Position numbers and translations under genes: made by a program. Below the pieces are notes generated by a model. It saw nothing but the letters and a program-made list of their open reading frames with translations. It was not told where the DNA came from and made no database searches. Positions 1 to 6,903 of a stretch of DNA of 9,817 bases are shown in pieces. Origin of the DNA: Candidatus Cloacimonadota bacterium (GTDB lineage Bacteria > Cloacimonadota > Cloacimonadia > Cloacimonadales > Cloacimonadaceae); NCBI GenBank assembly GCA_017995495.1, contig JAGOIS010000040.1, positions 1 to 9,817 on the forward strand, in the 5' to 3' direction. Each line of letters opens with the position of its first letter. Within the stretch, counting starts at the first letter, position 1.

Positions 1-1812
1 GGCTTCGACAAGCAGAAATACCCCATCCAGAGGATACTGGTCAGGATCGGCCGTTATAAGAACAGGCTGATGTTGCCGGAGGATCTGGCTAAAAACGTTG
101 CCGGGGACAGCAGTGGCAAGGGCTGGCAGGATAATTTTGAGAGCGCCGTGCTGCGCATCTACACGCTGTACCAGCAGAGGCTGCTGCTCAATCAGGCCCT
201 GGATTTCGACGACATCCTGCTCTACACGGCCAAACTCCTGCAAAGCAATGAAGCTGTCCGCGCCAAATACAGCCAGATGTTCCGCTACGTGATGATCGAC
301 GAGTATCAGGACACCAACCAGGCCCAGTTCGAGATCGTCCACCAGATAGCCAAAGACCACCAGCGGGTCTGCGTTGTGGGCGACGACGACCAGGCCATCT
401 ACAGTTTTCGCGGCGCCACCATCCGCAACATTCTGGAGTTTGAAAAGGATTACAAAAGCGTCCGCTCGATCCGCCTGGAACAGAATTACCGCAGCACCTC
501 CAGGATCCTGGACCTGGCCAATGCCATCATCAGTCACAACCGTCGCCGCCACAGGAAAGACCTCTGGTCGGAGCTCGGCGAGGGGGAAAAACCCGCTCTC
601 CAAAGCTGTCAGGACGAAACTGACGAGGCCAATAAAACGGCTGATCTGGTGGCCAGATTGCACCGGGAGGGTGTTGAATACGGACAGATGGCCGTGCTTT
701 ACCGCACCAACGCGCAATCCAGGGTGTTCGAATACGCTTTCCTGCAGCGGGAGATCCCCCACAGCATTGTGGGCAGCCTCCACTTCTATCAGCGTAAGGA
801 GATCCGCGACCTTCTGGCCTATCTGGCCGTGCTTTCCAATCCCGCTGATGCTGAAAGCCTGCTCCGCGTGATCAATGAACCTCCCCGCGGCATTGGCCAG
901 ATGACGATCAACCGTCTGCTCGCCAGCGCCTCCAAAACCCGGACCAGTCTCTATCAGGCGCTGCTAAACTCCGCCACGGTGGCTGAGATCGGCACCGGAA
1001 TACAGAAGAAGCTCTCCGATTTTGGCGAAAAGATGGAATCCTGGAGGAAGATGGCGCGTGAGGCGCCCGTGCTTGAACTGGTGAAGGAGATCATGGACCA
1101 TCTGGACCTGATCTCGCTCTACAAACAGAGCCAGGACCCCAAAGACATTTCCCGGGTGGAAAACCTGATCGAGTTTGTGGGCTCGGTGAGCGAGTTTTCC
1201 GAACGCTGGGCTGAGGAACACGACAAACCCGCCCGGCTGGATGATTTCCTCCCCTTCGTGGCTTTGCAGACGGATATGGACCGGGTGGAAAAAGACGCCG
1301 ATTCGGTGCGCCTGATGACCCTGCACAACGCCAAGGGCCTGGAATTTGGCTGCGTCTTCATCGCCGGCCTCGAGCAGGAGCTTCTGCCCCACCGCATGAG
1401 CATGGACAGCCCGGAATCCATTGAGGAGGAACGCCGCCTCTTCTACGTTGGCGTCACGCGGGCCAAAACCAGGCTGTTCATATCCTACGCCAAATGCCGC
1501 CGGCTCTATGACACCTTTTACTACACCAAGCCCAGCCTCTTTTTGCAGGAGCTTGATGAATCGCTGTTTGCCGGATACAGCGATCCCGCCGACCTTTCAC
1601 CCGCGCCGCGGACGCGCCCCAAAACCAGACCCAGGCTCACCGAGAAGGACAAGCAGTTCCGCATCGGCCAGCAGGTCTGGCATGCCGAACACGGCCAGGG
1701 AATGGTGCTCAGCGTGGACGGCGCCGGCGCTGACGCCCGGCTCACCATCTCCTTTGCCAAAGGCAAACTGGTGAAGATAATCGGCACTTTCGTGAGCACG
1801 GTACCGCTTTGA
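1..1812 (+). CDS. uvrD: UvrD/PcrA-type SF1A DNA helicase, 5' end missing
   Basis: ATP-dependent 3'-5' DNA helicase of the UvrD/PcrA/Rep family, used in nucleotide excision and mismatch repair and in clearing replication-transcription conflicts. The frame is open from base 1, so the N-terminal part with the Q motif and Walker A is upstream of the window; about 603 residues remain. Visible motifs: Walker B DEYQDT (298-315), motif III GDDDQAIYSFRGA (379-417), motif IV QNYRS (481-495), motif V with TLHNAKGLE (ending 1344) and motif VI with RRLFYVGVTRAK (1423-1467). After a proline/arginine-rich linker (about 1600-1640), the last 50 or so residues (1654-1809) have the pattern GxxVxHxxxGxGxVxxVxGxG...FxxGK of the PcrA/UvrD Tudor-like tail, which in those proteins contacts RNA polymerase. 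The tail favours PcrA/UvrD over Rep. It lies seven bases before mfd, probably in the same operon. No frameshift seen. Confidence 0.95.
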   Translation, partial: GFDKQKYPIQRILVRIGRYKNRLMLPEDLAKNVAGDSSGKGWQDNFESAVLRIYTLYQQRLLLNQALDFDDILLYTAKLLQSNEAVRAKYSQMFRYVMIDEYQDTNQAQFEIVHQIAKDHQRVCVVGDDDQAIYSFRGATIRNILEFEKDYKSVRSIRLEQNYRSTSRILDLANAIISHNRRRHRKDLWSELGEGEKPALQSCQDETDEANKTADLVARLHREGVEYGQMAVLYRTNAQSRVFEYAFLQREIPHSIVGSLHFYQRKEIRDLLAYLAVLSNPADAESLLRVINEPPRGIGQMTINRLLASASKTRTSLYQALLNSATVAEIGTGIQKKLSDFGEKMESWRKMAREAPVLELVKEIMDHLDLISLYKQSQDPKDISRVENLIEFVGSVSEFSERWAEEHDKPARLDDFLPFVALQTDMDRVEKDADSVRLMTLHNAKGLEFGCVFIAGLEQELLPHRMSMDSPESIEEERRLFYVGVTRAKTRLFISYAKCRRLYDTFYYTKPSLFLQELDESLFAGYSDPADLSPAPRTRPKTRPRLTEKDKQFRIGQQVWHAEHGQGMVLSVDGAGADARLTISFAKGKLVKIIGTFVSTVPL

Positions 1813-1815
1813 GGA
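1811..1815 (+). promoter_or_regulatory. Ribosome binding site for mfd, inside the helicase stop
   Basis: GAGGA overlaps the last two bases of the helicase TGA stop (1810-1812) and sits four bases before the GTG at 1820. It supports the GTG as the mfd start and suggests translation is coupled to the helicase gene. There is no room for a separate promoter. Confidence 0.55.
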
Positions 1816-1819
1816 TGCA

Positions 1820-4800
1820 GTGAACCTTTACGAGAAAATCACACCCTGGCTTCAGCGTTCGCCATTTTTCCAAACCCTGACCAGCCTTCCCCAAAGCTCC
1901 GAGCGCCATCAGCTGCATCATCTGAATCAGAGCGCCCGGGCCCTCGTGGCCTCTCATCTCTGGGCACAAACCGGGAAGAACATCCTGATCATATCCCAGG
2001 ACGACATCATTGCCGAGGACATCTGGGACGACCTCTGCACCCTGATCGGCAGCGCCAACGCGCACTATCTGCCGGACTACGAGGTCCTGCCCTACGAAGA
2101 ACGCTCGCCCCACTACTCCATCCGCGCCACCCGGATGATGTGCATCCACAACGTGGTGGAAGGCACCCCCGCCATCTACAGCCTGTCCATCCGCGCGTTG
2201 CTGCGCCTGCTGCCCCCTCTGGCCAACGTCGCCAGGCACGTGACCATCCTCAGGCCGGGGCTGGAATACCCCCCTGAAGAGCTGATGCGGGATCTGGTGA
2301 ACATGGGCTTTGAGGTGGAGTATCAGGTGAACAAGGTCTTCCAGGCTGCCAGGCGCGGAGGGATAGTGGACATCTTCAGCCCGCCTGATCTCAAGCCCGT
2401 CCGGATTGAGTTTTTCGGCGACGAGATCATCACCATGCGCTATTTTTCGCCAAACACCCAGCGCTCCGAGCCCGGCGAAGTGCCGTCCTACACCCTGATC
2501 CCGGCCCGCGAGTTTTGCCTGGACGACATTCGCAAGACCTCTCCGCTGATGGCGAAGATCAAAAACACCGGCTTCTATGAAGGGATCGAAAACCAATACA
2601 GCCTTTTGCTTGACGATGTTTGCACTTTTGCTAACTTTTTCGCGCCGGAAGACAGGCTGCTGCTATTTTCCAACTACATTTACGTCCACGAGGAATTTGA
2701 GCAACTTGCCGAGCAGGTGCACACCCAGTACCGCCGGGAGCTAAAGAACACCACCAAAGCCAAACTCAGTCCCCCGGAAAGGGTGCTGGCCGGAGAGGAA
2801 AAACTGTTGGAACTCAGCCGGCCAGGAAGCAGTATCTTCCTCTCCCAGGGCGAGTTTGTGCTACCCTTTGCCACCCGGAACAGCAAAGCTCCCTGCGAGC
2901 CCCAACCTGGCCTGAATGGTGATCTGGCCTTGCTGGCGGCATCGCTTGGGCAGATGAGCTCAGCCGGCATCGATCCGATCCTGCTTTTCGACAATCCCAG
3001 CCAGGCCAGGCGGATGCACGAATTGCTGGCTGATTTCAAGGCTGATCCGAACAGCCATATCGGGGTTTTGCACGAAGGTTTCAGCGTTATGGACTGCGGA
3101 CTGGCCCTCTGGACCGACCACGAGATCTTCAACCGATACCGGCGCAAGCGCTACGCGCCCAGATTCTCGCCCGGAGAGGAGATCGTGGATTACGAAAGCC
3201 TCAAGCCCGGCGACTACGTGGTCCACATCGACCACGGGATCGGGGTTTTTGAAGGCCTGGAGATCATCCATCTGGACGGGCAGGAAACCGAATGCCTAAT
3301 GCTGCGCTACGCTGGCGACGACAGGGTTTATGTGCCCACCTGGCAGCTCAGGCTGGTCACCAAATATGTGGCGGAAGAGAGTGCCGCCCCCACCCTCAGC
3401 CGCATTGGCAGCGCCAAATGGCAAAACACCAAACACAAGGCGACCCAGCAGATCGAACTGATCGCCGCGGACATCGTGAAGCTCTACGCGGAGCGCAGTT
3501 CGCGGGTGGGGATAGCTCACAAGCCTGATTCCGCCTGGCAAAAGGAACTTGAGGAATCCTTCATCTACGACGACACGCCGGACCAGACCCGCTCCACCAA
3601 TGAGATCAAGGCGGACATGGAAAGCCCCGCCCCGATGGAAAGATTGCTCTGCGGCGATGTGGGATTCGGTAAAACCGAGGTCGCCATCCGCGCTGCCTTC
3701 AAGGCCGTCTGCTCCGGCTACCAGGTCGCGGTGCTGGTGCCGACCACACTTTTGGCGGAACAGCACTGGCGCGTTTTTCGCGAACGCCTGGCCCAATATC
3801 CGGTGCGGATAGCCATGCTGAGCCGTTTTCGCCAGAACGCCCAATTGCGCGACGACGTCAGCGACATTTCCTCCGGCCGGGTGGACATCGCCATCGGCAC
3901 TCACAGATTGCTTTCCAAGGACATCCAGTTCGCCAACCTCGGCCTGCTGGTCATCGACGAGGAACACCGTTTCGGGGTGCGCCACAAGGAGCGCCTCCGC
4001 AAATTGCAATCGAACGTGGACACGCTCTATATGAGCGCCACGCCGATCCCGCGCACCATGAACATGGCTCTGGCCCGCCTCAAGGAGATCTCCCTGATGC
4101 AAACCTCCCCCAAGGAACGCCTGCCCATCCGCACCATCATCACCCCGCGCGACAGCGAGGTGATCCGCGACGCCATCCGGCGCGAGATCGATCGCGGCGG
4201 CCAAGTGTTCTTCATCCACAACCGGGTCCAGACCATAGAAACGATCGCCGGGGAATTGCGCGACCTGATGCCGGAGGTCAAGTTCATCGTTGGCCATGCC
4301 CAAATGCCGGAACGCCATCTGGAAGAGGTGATGGATGCCTTCATCAGCCGCGAGTTCCAGGTGCTGATCTCCACCACGATCGTGGAAAACGGCATCGACA
4401 TCCCCAACGCCAACACCATCCTGGTGGACCGCGCCGACACCTTTGGCCTCGCCCAGCTCTATCAGATGCGCGGACGCGTGGGCCGCTCCAACCGCCGCGC
4501 CTATGCCTATCTGCTCATCCCCCGCGGCACCACCCCGGTGGCCCGCCAGCGCCTCGAAGCCCTCACCCAATACGATTATCTGGGAGCCGGATTCCAGGTG
4601 GCCCTGCGCGATCTGGAACTCCGCGGGGCCGGAACCATTCTGGGAACCAAGCAAAGCGGGATCATCCAATCCATCGGCTTCAACTATTACAACAGCCTCC
4701 TCGAAAGCGCCATCACCGCCGTCCAAAACGGCACCAGCATCGCCGCAGAGGTCGAAACGCCCCAAACCCGGCGAAAGCTCACCACCGAGATCGACCTCTA

Positions 4801-5215
4801 TTTCCCTCCGGAATACATCGCCAACGACGAGCAGCGCCTGGCTATCTACCGACGTCTGAGCGGATTTGAGGACCTCGCCGAGATCGCGGATTTCGAAGCA
4901 GAGCTCACAGACCGCTTCGGACCCCTGCCCGAAAAAGCGGATTGGCTGCTGATGTATTTCAAGCTCAACATCCTCGCCAAACAGGCCGATCTGCTCAACT
5001 GCCATGTCCGCCACCACACTCTCACCCTGGAATTCAAACCGGAACTTTTGCCCCCTCGCGACAAGGTGCTCGCGTTCAGCTCCAAAGTGAAGCAGGAACT
5101 GAGGTTTGACGCCGCCAAAGGCCTCAAAGTCACCATCAGCCTGGATAAAAATATGGCCTATCGGGACCAGTTCGCCGAATCACTCCGGCTGCTGGAACTC
5201 TACGTCCAAGCCTGA
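1820..5215 (+). CDS. mfd: Transcription-repair coupling factor Mfd
   Basis: Cytoplasmic ATP-dependent DNA translocase that binds RNA polymerase stalled at DNA damage, pushes it forward or removes it, and recruits UvrA for nucleotide excision repair. It is 1131 residues, close to the usual ~1150. Domains in order: UvrB-like region (about 1-330) with LPYEERSP near 90 and RRGGIVDIFSP at 179-189, lacking Walker A as expected; CarD-like polymerase-interaction domain (about 459-518, GDYVVHIDHGIGVFEGL); RecG-like motor with Walker A GDVGFGKT (612-619), Walker B DEEH (713-716), MSATPIPRT (738-746) and QMRGRVGRS (882-890); TRG motif (about 920-948, GAGFQVALRDLELRGAGTILG); C-terminal D7 domain beginning about 988 (EIDLYFPPEYI). 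Start is GTG at 1820, with an in-place Shine-Dalgarno; the homology begins right away. All key motor residues are intact. It follows the helicase by seven bases. Confidence 0.98.
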   Translation: MNLYEKITPWLQRSPFFQTLTSLPQSSERHQLHHLNQSARALVASHLWAQTGKNILIISQDDIIAEDIWDDLCTLIGSANAHYLPDYEVLPYEERSPHYSIRATRMMCIHNVVEGTPAIYSLSIRALLRLLPPLANVARHVTILRPGLEYPPEELMRDLVNMGFEVEYQVNKVFQAARRGGIVDIFSPPDLKPVRIEFFGDEIITMRYFSPNTQRSEPGEVPSYTLIPAREFCLDDIRKTSPLMAKIKNTGFYEGIENQYSLLLDDVCTFANFFAPEDRLLLFSNYIYVHEEFEQLAEQVHTQYRRELKNTTKAKLSPPERVLAGEEKLLELSRPGSSIFLSQGEFVLPFATRNSKAPCEPQPGLNGDLALLAASLGQMSSAGIDPILLFDNPSQARRMHELLADFKADPNSHIGVLHEGFSVMDCGLALWTDHEIFNRYRRKRYAPRFSPGEEIVDYESLKPGDYVVHIDHGIGVFEGLEIIHLDGQETECLMLRYAGDDRVYVPTWQLRLVTKYVAEESAAPTLSRIGSAKWQNTKHKATQQIELIAADIVKLYAERSSRVGIAHKPDSAWQKELEESFIYDDTPDQTRSTNEIKADMESPAPMERLLCGDVGFGKTEVAIRAAFKAVCSGYQVAVLVPTTLLAEQHWRVFRERLAQYPVRIAMLSRFRQNAQLRDDVSDISSGRVDIAIGTHRLLSKDIQFANLGLLVIDEEHRFGVRHKERLRKLQSNVDTLYMSATPIPRTMNMALARLKEISLMQTSPKERLPIRTIITPRDSEVIRDAIRREIDRGGQVFFIHNRVQTIETIAGELRDLMPEVKFIVGHAQMPERHLEEVMDAFISREFQVLISTTIVENGIDIPNANTILVDRADTFGLAQLYQMRGRVGRSNRRAYAYLLIPRGTTPVARQRLEALTQYDYLGAGFQVALRDLELRGAGTILGTKQSGIIQSIGFNYYNSLLESAITAVQNGTSIAAEVETPQTRRKLTTEIDLYFPPEYIANDEQRLAIYRRLSGFEDLAEIADFEAELTDRFGPLPEKADWLLMYFKLNILAKQADLLNCHVRHHTLTLEFKPELLPPRDKVLAFSSKVKQELRFDAAKGLKVTISLDKNMAYRDQFAESLRLLELYVQA

Positions 5216-5255
5216 CATTGGTGGGGCTCCAGCGAGCTGTCGGAACCCATCTTGC

Positions 5256-5287
5256 GTCATCTTTTCCCTTTGTCACTTTTCCCCTTT
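5256..5287. repeat. Two tandem copies of a 16-bp pyrimidine-rich repeat
   Basis: GTCATCTTTTCCCTTT (5256-5271) is followed directly by GTCACTTTTCCCCTTT (5272-5287). They align with one single-base gap in each copy and no other difference. The complement is purine-rich (GGGAAAAG-type). It could be a short remnant of a tandem array or a double binding site; two copies are too few to decide. Confidence 0.6.
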
Positions 5288-5325
5288 ATCCGGCCCTGAG
5301 CCCTCTCTCATTCGCCTCTTGGTTG

Positions 5326-5385
5326 CCTCCGCTTCACTTCCCCACCAACGGTCGGGATGTCAGGCGGAGGTTGCCGGGAAGTGAA
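5326..5385. repeat. Two interlocked inverted repeats (7 bp and 10 bp)
   Basis: CCTCCGC (5326-5332) is the reverse complement of GCGGAGG (5364-5370), and TTCACTTCCC (5333-5342) is the perfect reverse complement of GGGAAGTGAA (5376-5385). The order is A-B-A'-B', the order of a pseudoknot, with no base between A and B, 21 bases between B and A' and 5 between A' and B'. Because A and B touch, both stems are unlikely to form at once in RNA, so they more likely compete. GGTTGCC also occurs directly repeated at 5321-5327 and 5369-5375. The pairing is seen in the sequence; any function is inference. Confidence 0.6.
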
Positions 5386-5409
5386 TAGGAGGAATGATCA
5401 GGGCGGTCC

Positions 5410-5431
5410 CTGCAGCTTTCGCGCAGTTTTT
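5410..5431 (+). terminator. Candidate intrinsic terminator after mfd
   Basis: CTGCAGC (5410-5416) pairs with GCGCAG (5421-5426) through six G-C/T-A pairs and one bulged A, leaving a TTTC loop, and is followed immediately by five T (5427-5431). The shape is that of a rho-independent terminator, although the stem is short. It lies about 195 bases after the mfd stop and would separate the uvrD-mfd unit from the downstream genes. An upstream hairpin CAGGG/CCCTG (5399-5403 with 5408-5412) shares three bases with it, so the two cannot form fully together. Confidence 0.45.
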
Positions 5432-5529
5432 CCTGCATCGCAAACATAGGTCTCCAAACATGGTGGGTAACGCATCAACGCGGCAGGATTACCGGGGAAC
5501 TGAACCCAGCATCCCCAAGAGATTTCCCC

Positions 5530-5535
5530 TTGACA
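5530..5535 (+). promoter_or_regulatory. Isolated -35-like TTGACA upstream of the greA unit
   Basis: A perfect TTGACA lies about 60 bases before the next start codon, in the right place to drive the second operon. However, no TATAAT-like hexamer is found 16-18 bases downstream (the sequence there is around GGCCTTTGG), so this is only a weak promoter candidate. A promoter for the second unit is expected somewhere in this gap because a terminator-like hairpin precedes it. Confidence 0.3.
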
Positions 5536-5583
5536 TTTTTCTGCCCTAATGGCCTTTGGCATTTTGAGAAAAAAGCCATAAAA

Positions 5584-5589
5584 AAGGAG
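5584..5589 (+). promoter_or_regulatory. Ribosome binding site choosing between two adjacent ATGs
   Basis: AAGGAG is followed by two consecutive ATG codons at 5592 and 5595. It is only two bases from the first and five from the second, so the second is the better-spaced start. The choice changes the protein by a single methionine. Confidence 0.7.
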
Positions 5590-5594
5590 ACATG

Positions 5595-6404
5595 ATGCTT
5601 ACCATTGACTGGAAGGAGAGACTGAACAAGGACACCGCCGAGTATCTGGAAAAGAAGCTGCCGCAGAATGATTACGACTTTGAAATAATCTACATAGCCT
5701 ATCCGGAACGGGTCAATGGTAAAATTCCTCCAGGGGTGATCGTTCACATCGCCAACTCCATTGTGCAGAAACTGGGCAAGAACCACGAAAAATACCTCCC
5801 CTTCTTCAAATACCTTTGGGATAAAAAAGGAGAGAATGGCAAAACAGCCTTCATCGCCATCATGACCAAGCTGGTGGGTAAAAAACCATCCATCTACCTG
5901 CCTTTGGTGGAGGGCGCGCTGAACAACGCCCAGGAAGCACAACTGGCCTCCCTTCTGGAAAAGGTGGTGCTTCCGCTGCTGCGCAAACAACCGGATAGAT
6001 ATCTCCACTATGCCTATGATTGGGCCATGTCCGGCAAAGCGCTGATCCGCAAACAGGCGGTGAACCTCTTGGTGAAGCTGTTGAAAAAGTCGCCGGAGCT
6101 CGGCCCGGAGGTCGTGCAACATTTTGTGAACCAATGGCTGCAGCCGCTGGATGAGTTCGCCGACACCCACGTGGCTCTGCTGAAAGCGGTCTGTAAATTC
6201 GACTATGAATTGTATCTGAACGTTTGGCGCCAGCACCGGCACAGCCGCGACCCCCAAAGCGCCGAGATCCTTTGCGCCTCGCTCCTGAACTACCATCCCC
6301 AGATCGAGGAGATCGTTGAGCCCTGGACCAAAAGCGGCAACGCCAGGCTCAAAAAGGCAGCCCTGGCCGCCCAACGCATCCTGCTGAAGAAGAAGCCCGC
6401 CTAG
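5595..6404 (+). CDS. Uncharacterised alpha-helical repeat (HEAT/ARM-like) protein
   Basis: I do not recognise a specific family. The product is 269 residues, has no signal peptide or membrane segment and is predicted cytoplasmic. It reads as strings of amphipathic helices with an internal repeat: residues 140-167 and 241-268 share W..SG.A...K.A......LLKK.P at an offset of 101 (W143/W244, SG146-147/247-248, A149/A250, K153/K254, A155/A256, LLKK 162-165/263-266, P167/P268; 11 of 28 identical). A weaker copy is seen around W75-G79-K83-A85. Repeated W, K/R and A in helix pairs is typical of HEAT/ARM solenoids, and the W..S...R..A flavour loosely recalls AlkD-type DNA glycosylases, but I cannot claim the activity. 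The C-terminus is strongly basic (KKK), compatible with nucleic-acid or acidic-partner binding. Its stop codon abuts the greA start, so the two are probably co-translated. Confidence 0.8.
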   Translation: MLTIDWKERLNKDTAEYLEKKLPQNDYDFEIIYIAYPERVNGKIPPGVIVHIANSIVQKLGKNHEKYLPFFKYLWDKKGENGKTAFIAIMTKLVGKKPSIYLPLVEGALNNAQEAQLASLLEKVVLPLLRKQPDRYLHYAYDWAMSGKALIRKQAVNLLVKLLKKSPELGPEVVQHFVNQWLQPLDEFADTHVALLKAVCKFDYELYLNVWRQHRHSRDPQSAEILCASLLNYHPQIEEIVEPWTKSGNARLKKAALAAQRILLKKKPA

Positions 6405-6884
6405 ATGGACCTGAGCATTCTGATCACCCCCGCGGGCATGGAAGCGATCCAGCGCCGCATCCAGACTCTGATGAACGAGCGGCCCGAAGTTATCAAAGCC
6501 GTGATGATCGCCCGGGAATTCGGGGACCTGAGTGAAAACGCCGAATACAAGGCGGCCAAGGAAAAGCAGCGCCAGATCGACGGCGAGATCGACCATCTGC
6601 GCAGACGCGCTGCGCACCTGAAGGTGATCGACATCGATGCCATCCCCAGGGACAAGGTGCGCTTTGGCTGCATCTGCCATGCCCGCGACGCGCAAAGCGG
6701 CGAGGAAGCCGTGTTCCAGATCGTGGGCGTGGATGAGCTGAGCTATTATGACCATGAAGGCATACAGCCGGTTTCGGTGCTCTCACCCATCGGCAAAGCC
6801 CTGCTGGGCAAAGCTGCCGGCGATACGGCCCTGGTGAAAGCCCCCATGGGTGACAGGGTTCTGGAGATCCTGGCCCTATCATAA
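6405..6884 (+). CDS. greA: Transcription elongation factor GreA
   Basis: Rescues backtracked RNA polymerase: the coiled-coil tip enters the secondary channel and stimulates cleavage of the extruded transcript 3' end. Length is 159 residues, as usual for GreA (about 158). The N-terminal coiled coil carries the family signature GDLSENAEYKAAKEKQ (40-55) with the acidic tip residues D41 and E44 at the canonical positions. The C-terminal FKBP-like domain has the second signature (VSVLSPIGKALLGKAAGD, 123-140). GreA and not GreB or a Gfh factor is indicated by these signatures and the intact acidic pair. ATG follows the preceding stop with no spacer. The only Shine-Dalgarno-like purines are GAAGAAGAAG (6386-6395), so translational coupling to the upstream repeat protein is likely. 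Confidence 0.97.
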   Translation: MDLSILITPAGMEAIQRRIQTLMNERPEVIKAVMIAREFGDLSENAEYKAAKEKQRQIDGEIDHLRRRAAHLKVIDIDAIPRDKVRFGCICHARDAQSGEEAVFQIVGVDELSYYDHEGIQPVSVLSPIGKALLGKAAGDTALVKAPMGDRVLEILALS

Positions 6885-6894
6885 ACCAATAAAC

Positions 6895-6898
6895 GGAG
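6895..6898 (+). promoter_or_regulatory. Ribosome binding site fixing the aminopeptidase start
   Basis: GGAG sits five bases before the ATG at 6904. A longer in-frame reading from GTG at 6850 would overlap greA by 35 bases, has no such site, and adds 18 residues with no family resemblance; the ATG at 6904 is therefore chosen. Confidence 0.75.
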
Positions 6899-6903
6899 AA
6901 TCG

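Larger units (their letters stand above)
5216..5594. other. Structured intergenic region between mfd and the greA unit
   Basis: No convincing gene is seen in these 379 bases. From left to right they hold a weak hairpin just after the mfd stop (GGGCTCC 5224-5230 against GGAACCC 5242-5248, one mismatch, 11-base loop), a tandem pyrimidine-rich 16-bp repeat (5256-5287), a direct GGTTGCC repeat (5321-5327 and 5369-5375) interleaved with two inverted repeats (5326-5385), two overlapping hairpins (5399-5426) with a T-run, a -35-like TTGACA (5530-5535), a small hairpin AATG/CC...GG/CATT (5548-5563) and an A-rich leader before the next gene. This is unusual density for a plain spacer and could be a decayed repeat element, an untranslated leader or a small RNA. 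The function is unknown. Confidence 0.6.

Noticed and set aside
1815..1823. Minimal ATG-CAG-TGA frame overlapping the mfd start
   Set aside because: Two codons; most likely chance, and the mfd GTG has its own ribosome site.
3296..5017. Long open frame of 573 codons on the - strand opposite mfd
   Set aside because: It lies wholly within mfd, whose protein has every family motif. The antisense frame is a by-product of codon bias; its translation is rich in G, A, H, D and V with no recognisable domain.
5106..5384. 92-codon frame overlapping the mfd end and the gap
   Set aside because: It begins inside mfd in another frame without a ribosome site and its translation is low-complexity over the repeats.
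5326..5385. True H-type pseudoknot
   Set aside because: The order of the arms fits, but there is no base to cross the 10-bp second stem, so simultaneous formation of both full stems is sterically doubtful. Kept only as interlocked repeats.
5394..5549. 51-codon frame in the intergenic gap preceded by AGGAGG
   Set aside because: The Shine-Dalgarno is one base from the ATG, too close; the frame runs through the terminator-like hairpin and the -35-like hexamer, and the peptide (starting MIRAVPAAFAQFF) has no recognisable feature.
5547..5571. Sigma-54 or complete sigma-70 promoter before 5595
   Set aside because: The TGGC words are not followed by GC at the required distance, and no TATAAT-like hexamer is 16-18 bases after TTGACA.
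5475..6755. 426-codon frame on the - strand across the repeat protein and greA
   Set aside because: It overlaps greA, which is certain, and covers the start region of its neighbour. No ribosome site or family resemblance supports it.
6850..6903. GTG start extending the aminopeptidase by 18 residues
   Set aside because: It would overlap greA, has no ribosome site, and the extra residues do not belong to the family; the ATG at 6904 has GGAG at ideal spacing.
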